The translations under genes were made by a program, and so were the position numbers. From Planctomycetota bacterium (lineage in GTDB: Bacteria; Planctomycetota; PUPC01; JACPCR01), in NCBI GenBank assembly GCA_030740295.1, contig JASLXP010000207.1:1-8269 (forward strand): 8,269 nucleotides of DNA, written 5' to 3'. The notes under the pieces are model-generated. The model saw only the letters and a list, made by a program, of their open reading frames with translations. It had not been told where the DNA came from and did no database searches. Positions 1 to 5,871 of this stretch are shown here, piece by piece (position 1 is the stretch's first letter; the number at the start of each line of letters is the position of its first letter).

Positions 1-1061
1 TATTCGGCCTGTACTCTCTTGCTTTTATCACCCACTTGAAAGACCTGGCCGATGACTTCGGGCAGCGGCACAAGATGTTTGAAAGGCGAGCCATTCTCAC
101 GCTGCGATCCCACGGGCCGATCAGCCAATGTGTGGACGCGATTGAAAACGCCGACGGTGACCTTCTTACCGCAGGTCGGGCATCTTCCATCGCTGGCCGC
201 GGTCTCTTCGGGCGTCATACGCTCTTCGCATTTGCGATGGCCGTCGAGGTGGTATTTTCCTTCCTCGGGGAAGAATTCAATGGTGCCTTTCCAGACGTCC
301 GGATCGCCCGTCTCCCACGCCTTCCTGATGCCATAGTACGAAAGCTCAGTCTCGAACATATTGGCTTCCCGCATGAGCTTGGGCGGCGAATGTGCATCGG
401 AGTTTGAGATGAGGGTGTAGCGGTCGAGTTGTGACAAGAGCCAGTTCATCGGCGGGTCTGAACTGAGGCCGGTCTCGACCGCGAAGATGTGAGGGGTAAG
501 TTCCTCATAGCACTCTTCCAGCGTCTCGAACCCACTGGCCGCGCCGAGAACAGCGAAGTGAGGCGTCCAGATATGCGCCGGAACCAGAAACGCGTCCGGA
601 TGCGTCTCCAGCACGATTTCCAGCAGATCACGGCAGTCAAGCCCGAGGATCGGACGGCCGTCAGACTTGATGTTTCCAATCTTGGCAAGCTCCGCAGAAA
701 AACTCGCTGCAGCCGCGAGGCTGGGCATGAAAACGACATTGTGAACCTTTCGGGTCTTGTCGTTCTTTTTATAGATGCTGCTGATCTCAACCGTCAGCAT
801 GAACCGAACGTCGCCGCGACACGTGGAAGGGAGTGTCTCTTCAAGCGGCCGGGAGTATTCGTCTCGAAGTTTGTAGAGCCCGGGTTCCGCTTCCTCCAAT
901 TGCTCTTCAAGAACCGCGAACCACTCTGGATGCGTGAAGTCTGCAGTGCCGACCACAGTGACGCCCTTCAACTGCGCCCAATAATTCAGATTCTCCAGAT
1001 CGAGATTCTTGCTCGTGGCTCTCGAATAACGGCTGTGCAGATGAACGTCGGCGATGAACAA
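1..1061 (-). CDS. Endonuclease Q-like PHP-domain protein (partial, C-terminus beyond window)
   Basis: The frame is open from a TTG at 1061-1059 to the left edge (353 codons), so the 3' end is missing. The N-terminus MFIADVHLHSRYSRATS carries the PHP metal-binding HxH (His7, His9). Further family signatures are GTADFTHPEW (about 38-47), FMLTVEISS (87-95), PAHIWTPHF (161-169), ETGLSSDPPMNW (196-207) and SNSDAHSP (219-226). A zinc-ribbon-like segment follows, with Cys278, Cys294 and Cys297 (CPTCGKK) and a nearby His275. This order matches the COG1379/EndoQ family, known in archaea and some bacteria as an endonuclease that cuts 5' of deaminated bases such as uracil, hypoxanthine and xanthine. DNA repair by this copy is inferred from family. 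The start is chosen because conserved sequence begins at the TTG; there is no upstream ATG or GTG in the frame for at least 130 nt and no Shine-Dalgarno sequence. A cytoplasmic enzyme is expected, as no signal peptide is seen. Confidence 0.87.
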   Translation of the reverse strand, partial: MFIADVHLHSRYSRATSKNLDLENLNYWAQLKGVTVVGTADFTHPEWFAVLEEQLEEAEPGLYKLRDEYSRPLEETLPSTCRGDVRFMLTVEISSIYKKNDKTRKVHNVVFMPSLAAAASFSAELAKIGNIKSDGRPILGLDCRDLLEIVLETHPDAFLVPAHIWTPHFAVLGAASGFETLEECYEELTPHIFAVETGLSSDPPMNWLLSQLDRYTLISNSDAHSPPKLMREANMFETELSYYGIRKAWETGDPDVWKGTIEFFPEEGKYHLDGHRKCEERMTPEETAASDGRCPTCGKKVTVGVFNRVHTLADRPVGSQRENGSPFKHLVPLPEVIGQVFQVGDKSKRVQAE

Positions 1062-1077
1062 GGGCGGAGGAGAGGGG
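1062..1077 (+). other. G-rich tract with four G-runs next to the endoQ-like start
   Basis: Four runs of G (1062-1064, 1066-1067, 1069-1070, 1074-1077) are separated by 1, 1 and 3 nt. This fits a two-tier G-quadruplex pattern on the plus strand, directly upstream of the TTG start of the minus-strand gene. On the mRNA it reads as C-rich, so the site has no Shine-Dalgarno character for that gene. Whether it folds is not shown by sequence alone. Confidence 0.35.
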
Positions 1078-1140
1078 TGATGGTGTGATGGAGTGGTGGA
1101 GTAATGGAGTGATGGAAGGATGGAGTGTTGGAGTGGTGGG
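1078..1140 (+). repeat. Left octamer array, consensus TGRTGGAG, eight units
   Basis: From 1078 the sequence reads in steps of exactly 8 nt: tgatggtg, tgatggag, tggtggag, taatggag, tgatggaa, ggatggag, tgttggag and a final truncated tggtggg. T, G, G at positions 4-6 of the unit never change, while positions 1-3 and 7-8 drift. The array lies in the leader of the endoQ-like gene, where the minus-strand transcript would carry CUCC every 8 nt. An oppositely oriented array of the same period lies at 1231-1294. Confidence 0.85.
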
Positions 1141-1192
1141 CCCGGTGTTGCTGTGACGGCGGGCGCGGGCCTTAAAGCGTACGAAAGTGAAA

Positions 1193-1210
1193 GCGGTGAC
1201 AGGTCACCGC
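1193..1210. terminator. Perfect 8-bp hairpin, possible terminator of the minus-strand operon
   Basis: GCGGTGAC (1193-1200) and GTCACCGC (1203-1210) are exact inverted repeats separated by 2 nt; in RNA the closing pair would open, giving 7 bp and a 4-nt loop. On the minus strand the stem is followed by a broken T-rich stretch (TTTCACTTT), so it could weakly terminate transcription from the dioxygenase/exported-protein operon. It sits between the two octamer arrays and may instead be the core of that repeat element. Confidence 0.45.
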
Positions 1211-1230
1211 ACTCCAAAGGCTACCGGCCC

Positions 1231-1294
1231 AACATTCCAGCATTCCACTCTTCCAGTATTCCATTCTTCCTGTTTTCCATTCTTCCAACATTCC
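1231..1294 (-). repeat. Right octamer array (NNNNTTCC on plus), eight units, inverted relative to the left array
   Basis: Eight consecutive 8-nt units end in invariant TTCC: aacattcc, agcattcc, actcttcc, agtattcc, attcttcc, tgttttcc, attcttcc, aacattcc. Read on the minus strand this is GGAA plus four variable bases, the same period and nearly the same motif as the GGAG-based left array, but in opposite orientation. The first and last units are identical. It lies downstream of the exported-protein gene, within its presumed 3' untranslated region. Confidence 0.85.
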
Positions 1295-1324
1295 GCTACC
1301 CCAAGACGCGATGACTCCGTGTTC

Positions 1325-1348
1325 CCAATTCCTTAATTCCTTAATTCC
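1325..1348 (-). repeat. Three further ATTCC octamers overlapping the 3' end of the exported-protein gene
   Basis: ccaattcc, ttaattcc and ttaattcc follow one another in an 8-nt step, the last two identical. The third unit contains the stop codon (1341-1343, TAA on minus) and the last Asn codon of the 178-aa gene. This suggests either that the array grew into the gene end or that the gene end was the seed of the array. Confidence 0.7.
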
Positions 1349-1877
1349 TTTTAACAGGCTTCTCCGAGAAAGGCGGTTTGGGCTTGCCGGTCGGTATAGC
1401 TGGTTTGGTGAGCGATTTTATTTCTACGTGAGTTTTACCGTCTACGGTGTCGTTAGTGGCGAGGACCATGACGTCGCCTTCTCTGCGCTGGAGAGAGAGG
1501 GAGACTTTTGGCCAGCTCTTCTTGCCAACCGTTACGAAGTGCTTCGAAAAGGCGATGAAGCGTTCCGGCTCTTCGTTCAGAGTCTTGATGCCAGCGCGGG
1601 TGAGACGCATGAACATCTTGCCCCCTTCCATCACGGTGACCTTATTGATGGGGATGGGGCTTTTGGCTTTTACGAAAGTGTTGTGGAGAGACATTGCCAG
1701 AGTGCTGGCCAGCTTCTGGCTCTGCTCGCCATCCGCGGCCCAGGCAACGAGACCCGATTGTCCGGAACGGACCACACGTGTTTCGTTCGCACTTGACATT
1801 GCTCTCTTCTTCCCGGCCTCGGCATCGGCGGGCGCGGCCACGAGTGCAATCGCAAGCAATGGGGAAATATGTCCCAT
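1341..1877 (-). CDS. Exported protein of unknown function, 178 aa
   Basis: The ATG at 1877-1875 is preceded by AAGGAG with a 5-nt spacer, the only strong Shine-Dalgarno site in the window. The PhyH-family stop codon lies 24 nt upstream in the same frame, which excludes a longer N-terminus. Residues 1-21 look like a signal peptide: hydrophobic SPLLAIALVAAP ending in ADAEA, a plausible signal peptidase I site, though the n-region lacks a basic residue. The mature part (about 155 aa) is rich in Lys, Ser and Val, with no cysteine pair, catalytic motif or membrane segment that I recognise. The C-terminal 25 residues are Pro/Lys-rich (KPAIPTGKPKPPFSEKPVKRN), probably disordered. It is co-directional with the dioxygenase gene and very likely co-transcribed. 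I do not recognise the family; a periplasmic or secreted location is inferred. Confidence 0.75.
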   Translation of the reverse strand: MGHISPLLAIALVAAPADAEAGKKRAMSSANETRVVRSGQSGLVAWAADGEQSQKLASTLAMSLHNTFVKAKSPIPINKVTVMEGGKMFMRLTRAGIKTLNEEPERFIAFSKHFVTVGKKSWPKVSLSLQRREGDVMVLATNDTVDGKTHVEIKSLTKPAIPTGKPKPPFSEKPVKRN

Positions 1878-1882
1878 GCAGT

Positions 1883-1888
1883 CTCCTT
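1883..1888 (-). promoter_or_regulatory. Strong Shine-Dalgarno site for the exported protein
   Basis: Read on the minus strand, AAGGAG ends 5 nt before the ATG at 1877. It fixes the start of the 178-aa gene and contrasts with the other four genes in the window, none of which shows a comparable site. Confidence 0.8.
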
Positions 1889-1901
1889 TTATGATTTGGC
1901 G

Positions 1902-2750
1902 TTACTTCAAGTGCTCGCCGGGAATTCTAGTGCCGTCGTACGACTTTGTCGGGTCGGCGTTCTTCACTGCTTCCGGGATTTCACCTTCCCACCATGTCGG
2001 CACAGAGGGGAAAGGAAACACCGCGTGCCACTGGAGGAGGAGGGTCCGGCGGCGCGGTGTCTGGTTTGGCCAGGCCGCGTGCAGGACGCGCCCATCCGCA
2101 ATCACGAGATCGCCGGCCTTGACGGGCAGGTCGACCGCATCCGGATGGTCCATGAAGATCTCGTGATCGAGGTCCTCAATCGATTGGACCTCTTCACCAT
2201 GTGCGGCCGGCAGAATGTCGTGCAGATCGATGCGATTGCGGTGTGTGCCCGGGATGGCGCGGAGGCAGCCGTTCTCACGGGTCGTATCGGCCAGGTAATA
2301 TGAATTGAAGATCTGGGTAGGCCACGGCGTGGCGGCCCGCGGATTGTTCCAGTCCATGAAATCCTGATGCCAGTAAAGCGGCGGCCCGTAGCCTGGCTTG
2401 GACAGAATGATCATGCCGCCGTGGTGGGTATAGCCTTCGAGGCCCATCATTTCGCACACTTCCCGTTGGGCCGGAAGCTCGAGCTGGCGTTCGGCCATGA
2501 TGTCGGGGAAAGATCGGTCAGTTTCTTCACGGGGCTGCATTGCTTCCCAGTGTTTCGGGGTAGACACATGAATGTCGCTGCCCTGATACCGATACTTACG
2601 ATCGACCGTTACACGTGAAAAGATTTCGTCCGACCATTCTCTCAGTTCCTGCAAGAACTCCGGCGACATGACACCTGGGATGACCGTGAAGCCGTCCCTG
2701 ACGAGTTCGTCGCGTTTTTGAATTGCTTCTTCCTGGGTGATGAGGCTCAT
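1902..2750 (-). CDS. Phytanoyl-CoA dioxygenase (PhyH)-family Fe(II)/2-oxoglutarate oxygenase, 282 aa
   Basis: This is a complete ORF of typical length for the family. The N-terminus has the usual PhyH opening (RDGFTVIPGVMSPEFLQELR, about 18-37). The iron-binding facial triad is visible: His128 and Asp130 in YWHQDFMDW, and distal His224 in DGRVLHAAWPNQTPRRRT. Arg233-235 in that stretch supplies the usual 2-oxoglutarate carboxylate ligand. Supporting motifs are NSYYLADTTRENGCLRAIPG (149-168) and KAGDLVIADGR (211-221). The enzyme should use Fe(II), O2 and 2-oxoglutarate to hydroxylate a small molecule in the cytoplasm; the substrate cannot be read from sequence, and this large family is rarely active on phytanoyl-CoA itself. 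The ATG at 2750-2748 has no clear Shine-Dalgarno sequence. It heads a probable two-gene operon with the exported protein 24 nt downstream and is divergent from the formate dehydrogenase gene. Confidence 0.9.
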   Translation of the reverse strand: MSLITQEEAIQKRDELVRDGFTVIPGVMSPEFLQELREWSDEIFSRVTVDRKYRYQGSDIHVSTPKHWEAMQPREETDRSFPDIMAERQLELPAQREVCEMMGLEGYTHHGGMIILSKPGYGPPLYWHQDFMDWNNPRAATPWPTQIFNSYYLADTTRENGCLRAIPGTHRNRIDLHDILPAAHGEEVQSIEDLDHEIFMDHPDAVDLPVKAGDLVIADGRVLHAAWPNQTPRRRTLLLQWHAVFPFPSVPTWWEGEIPEAVKNADPTKSYDGTRIPGEHLK

Positions 2751-3076
2751 GTTGATGGTTCGTCTGCGAAAGAGACGTCATCTTAAATGGAATTTGAGAT
2801 TAAGACGAAGAGAAGAAGGGAGAGACAAGACCCTTCTCACTTTGCCTTGGTCTACGATCCTTCAGGCGAAGAATGACAGGATGGACTTTTTACAAAAGAA
2901 TCTGGCAGCCTGCGGCAACAGTATTTATTTTTATCGGGCTCACAGGCTGTCAGCAGCCTGTGGCCGCAGGATGTATGAGCATCCGCGGTCGTAGCCGCAG
3001 GCAGCTTGCCGCCTTAGCAGCAAGCTGCTGGAAGGCAGATTCTACAAGCAGTAATCCCTAACTCGTACTTCCAGAC
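2751..3076. other. Divergent intergenic region (326 nt) with degenerate repeats and hairpins, no gene seen
   Basis: This gap separates the minus-strand dioxygenase gene from the plus-strand formate dehydrogenase and must hold promoters for both, but I see no convincing -35/-10 pair. The half near the dioxygenase (2751-2850) is purine-rich on plus. Around 2855-2882 there is a stretch resembling a degraded dispersed repeat, and 2906-3029 is a nest of dyad symmetries described separately. Short ORFs through the region have no codon bias or start signal and look spurious. Confidence 0.7.
2906..3029. repeat. Cluster of overlapping hairpins, possible structured leader or REP-like element
   Basis: A perfect 9-bp hairpin is formed by CACAGGCTG (2941-2949) and CAGCCTGTG (2954-2962) with loop TCAG. 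Directly outside it CCTGCGGC (2909-2916) pairs with GCCGCAGG (2963-2970), leaving a 24-nt bulge on the 5' side. GGATG (2969-2973) can pair with CATCC (2980-2984). A second perfect 9-bp stem is GCAGCTTGC (3001-3009) with GCAAGCTGC (3020-3028). GCCGCAGG occurs again at 2994-3001, and CAGCCTGYGGC occurs at 2906-2916 and 2954-2964. The elements end about 50 nt before the formate dehydrogenase start. They could be a structured mRNA leader or a decayed dispersed repeat; the sequence alone does not decide. Confidence 0.6.
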
Positions 3077-5806
3077 GTGGCAAGCATTGCCCTAACTATT
3101 GACGGAAAAACTGTGGCGTCCGAGCCAGGGCAGACGCTCCTCGATGCCTGCGCCGGGGCCGGCAAGCGCATTCCGGTTCTGTGTCATAAAGCCGGTTTGA
3201 ATCCAGTCGGCGAATGCCGGCTCTGTATGGTCGAAGTTGAAGGTGACCGAGCTCTTGTCGCTTCATGCGTTCGTGAGTGTGAAGAGGGTATGGTCGTCAC
3301 TACCCAATCTGATTGCATTGAACAGTCACGGCGCACTTTGACCGAATTACTGATGGCCGATCATCCGTCACCATGCGCTCGACATGCGCAGACAAGGGAT
3401 TGCGAGCTGGAACTTCTGGCGGAGGAACTTGGCGTCGATGGCAGCCGTTTCGCCACTCCTGAGAAGCCTGAATGTCACGACGATTCTTCGCCGGTAATCG
3501 CAGTGGCTCATTCGGCCTGCATTCTGTGCGACCGCTGCATCCGTGCCTGTGATGACGTGCAATCTAACGAGGTGATCGGACGAAGGGGAAAGGGGAGTGA
3601 TGCCAGTATTTCTTTCGACGATGATCGGCCGATGGGTTCATCCACCTGTGTTTCCTGCGGTGAGTGTGCGGCCGCATGTCCGACAGGCGCTTTGTTCGAT
3701 AAGCCGCTTTCAATAATTGAAGAATTCAGCGACACGGAGAAGGTGGATTCCATCTGTCCATATTGCGGAGTTGGCTGCGGCATTCGGTTTCACGTGAAGG
3801 AGAGCACGATTGTTCGTGTTGAGGGCCGAGATGACGGGCCTGCAAATTTGGGTCGACTCTGCGTGAAGGGCCGTTATGGATTCGATTACGCGCATCATGA
3901 AGAACGGCTGACTGTGCCTCTGATTCGCCGTTCGGATATGCCGAAACAAGTCGACGGCTATGAGAATCCTCGTGTCCAGTTTCGTGAGGCAACGTGGGAC
4001 GAAGCCCTCGACCTTGCAGCAAAGGAGTTCCGAACGATCCGCGAAGAATCCGGCCCCCATGCGCTGGCGGGCTTCGGCAGTGCGAAGTGCTCGAACGAAG
4101 AGGCGTATCTCTTTCAAAAGCTCATTCGCGCGGCCTTTGGCACAAATAACGTGGACCATTGCACCAGGCTCTGTCACGCGTCGTCGGTCGCGGCTTTGAT
4201 GCAGTCCATAGGCAGCGGCGCAGTATCGAATGTCATCCAGGATGTGGCGATGACCGATTGTGCGATCGTGATTGGATCGAACACGACCGAAACCCATCCG
4301 GTGGCCGCAACATTCATTAAGAACGCGCGCAAGGCGGGAATGAAGCTGATCGTTCTGGATGTGCGCAAGATCGACCTGGTGGCGCAGGCCGATTACTTCC
4401 TCCAGTTCAAGTCGGGCACAGATGTGGCGCTCTTGAACGGGATGATGCACGTGATTCTGAGAGAGGGGCTGATCGATGAAACATTCATCTCAGTGCGCAC
4501 AGAAAACTTCGAAGCGTTGAAGAAGGCGCTCGCTCCCTACACGCCGGCTATGGCTGAGAAGATTACAGGTGTGCCGGCGAAGCTCATCGAACAGGCAGCC
4601 CTCACTTATGGCCGGGCGGACGGGGCCATGATTTTCTGGGGGATGGGAGTGTCGCAGCACGCGACCGGCACGGACAACGCCCGATCTCTGATCAATCTCT
4701 GTCTGATGACCGGCAACATCGGACGGCCAGGTACCGGCTTGCATCCGCTGCGTGGGCAGAACAACGTTCAGGGCGCATCCGATGCCGGTCTGATCCCGGG
4801 CGCTTATCCGGGCTACCAGGACGTGAACTGCCCGGAGGCAAGAGCAAAGTTCGAAGAGGCCTGGGGCGCGGAACTTGATCCCCAGGCCGGCCTGACCGTT
4901 GTCGAGATCCTGAGCGAAGTGCTCGAAGGCAACATCCGAGCACTCTACATTCTCGGCGAGAATCCGTTCCTTAGTGATCCAAACATCAACAAAGCGAAGA
5001 AGGCGCTGACGAAGATGGAGTTCCTTTGCGTACAGGACATCTTCATGTCCGAGACCGCCGAATACGCGGATGTGATTCTGCCGGCCTCAGCGTTCGCTGA
5101 AAAGCTGGGAACGTTCACCAATACTGACCGGCAAGTACAACTGGGGCGGCCTGCGATTTCGCCGCCGGGAGAGGCCAGACAAGATTGGAAAATCATCTGC
5201 GAGCTTTCGAATCGAATCGGATATCGGATGGACTTTGATTCGGTAGAAGAGGTGTTCAATGAATTCACTGGCCTGACACCAAGCTATGCCGGAATCACAT
5301 ATGAACGATTAGAGCGCGCCCCGATTATCTGGCCGTGTCCTGATGTCGAACATCCGGGAACTTCAGTGCTCTTCACCGAGGGCTTTCCCACTGCGAACAG
5401 GTTGGGTCGATTTGCACCTGCGGAATTCCTGCCTTCCAAGGAACTCCCCGATGAAGATTACCCCTTCGTGCTTACTACCGGGCGCAATCTGAATCACTGG
5501 CACACGGGCACAATGTCTCGACGTGCGAAAGCTCTCCACGCGATCTGTCCCGAACCTTACGTGGAAATTCGTGAGGAGGATCTGGCTGCACTGGGCGGCG
5601 CGGATGGTGAGTTCCTCAAGGTGGTGAGCCGCAGGGGAGAGGTGGAAACGAAGGCGAGAATCTCTGATCGCCCACAACTTGGCAGCGTCTTTATTCCATT
5701 CCATTACAGGGAGGCCGCGGCAAACCTGCTTACGATCGATGAGCTCGATCCGGACGGGAAGATCCCTGAATTCAAGTGTTGCGCTGTGCGCGTGGAAAAA
5801 GTTTGA
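3077..5806 (+). CDS. fdhA: Formate dehydrogenase alpha subunit, NuoG-like N-terminus, cysteine type, 909 aa
   Basis: This is a molybdopterin (bis-MGD) oxidoreductase predicted to convert formate to CO2 reversibly. Its N-terminal iron-sulfur module starts with a [2Fe-2S] domain (Cys36, 47, 50, 64). Next comes a His-Cys3-like segment (His96, Cys100, Cys109) with His103 where the middle Cys usually is. Two [4Fe-4S] ferredoxin motifs follow (Cys148/151/154/158 and 191/194/197/201). The catalytic domain opens with a [4Fe-4S] motif (Cys227, 230, 234, 262). NNVDHCTRLCHASS places the Mo/W ligand at Cys366 (codon TGT, so not selenocysteine), followed by His367. HPLRGQNNVQGASD holds the catalytic Arg559. 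The C-terminal MopB domain begins near LTTGRNLNHWHTGTMSRR. No Tat signal is seen, so the enzyme is probably cytoplasmic. GTG at 3077 is the start because a stop lies at 3059-3061 in frame with no other start between; no Shine-Dalgarno is visible. No beta/gamma, NuoE/F-like or fdhD gene adjoins it. Confidence 0.93.
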   Translation: MASIALTIDGKTVASEPGQTLLDACAGAGKRIPVLCHKAGLNPVGECRLCMVEVEGDRALVASCVRECEEGMVVTTQSDCIEQSRRTLTELLMADHPSPCARHAQTRDCELELLAEELGVDGSRFATPEKPECHDDSSPVIAVAHSACILCDRCIRACDDVQSNEVIGRRGKGSDASISFDDDRPMGSSTCVSCGECAAACPTGALFDKPLSIIEEFSDTEKVDSICPYCGVGCGIRFHVKESTIVRVEGRDDGPANLGRLCVKGRYGFDYAHHEERLTVPLIRRSDMPKQVDGYENPRVQFREATWDEALDLAAKEFRTIREESGPHALAGFGSAKCSNEEAYLFQKLIRAAFGTNNVDHCTRLCHASSVAALMQSIGSGAVSNVIQDVAMTDCAIVIGSNTTETHPVAATFIKNARKAGMKLIVLDVRKIDLVAQADYFLQFKSGTDVALLNGMMHVILREGLIDETFISVRTENFEALKKALAPYTPAMAEKITGVPAKLIEQAALTYGRADGAMIFWGMGVSQHATGTDNARSLINLCLMTGNIGRPGTGLHPLRGQNNVQGASDAGLIPGAYPGYQDVNCPEARAKFEEAWGAELDPQAGLTVVEILSEVLEGNIRALYILGENPFLSDPNINKAKKALTKMEFLCVQDIFMSETAEYADVILPASAFAEKLGTFTNTDRQVQLGRPAISPPGEARQDWKIICELSNRIGYRMDFDSVEEVFNEFTGLTPSYAGITYERLERAPIIWPCPDVEHPGTSVLFTEGFPTANRLGRFAPAEFLPSKELPDEDYPFVLTTGRNLNHWHTGTMSRRAKALHAICPEPYVEIREEDLAALGGADGEFLKVVSRRGEVETKARISDRPQLGSVFIPFHYREAAANLLTIDELDPDGKIPEFKCCAVRVEKV

Positions 5807-5871
5807 AACAGTGGCCGCCGCAACCAGAATCGCAGATTGCCTGGGAACAGATGAATCGAGTTACCTGAGCC

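Noticed and set aside
489..1088. 199-aa plus-strand open frame
   Set aside because: It is antisense to the endoQ-like gene, whose minus-strand frame shows strong family motifs throughout; the plus frame gives no recognisable protein.
1078..1348. CRISPR array
   Set aside because: Units are 8 nt with no spacers of the usual length, and there are no cas genes nearby.
1447..2166. 239-aa plus-strand open frame
   Set aside because: It spans the antisense of two well-supported minus-strand genes and the gap between them, and its translation is low in recognisable motifs.
2737..3061. Short plus-strand ORFs (85 and 62 aa) in the divergent intergenic region
   Set aside because: They read through hairpins and repeats, have no ribosome site or domain, and one begins inside the PhyH gene; treated as chance frames.
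3562..3680. Frameshift or fusion point in the iron-sulfur region of fdhA
   Set aside because: Both ferredoxin-like motifs are complete and in one continuous frame; this domain order is normal for NuoG-fused formate dehydrogenases.
4172..4174. Selenocysteine codon in formate dehydrogenase
   Set aside because: The active-site codon is TGT (Cys366), and no in-frame TGA occurs before the stop.
3710..4450. 246-aa minus-strand open frame inside fdhA
   Set aside because: It is a shadow of the formate dehydrogenase, whose motifs cover the same bases.
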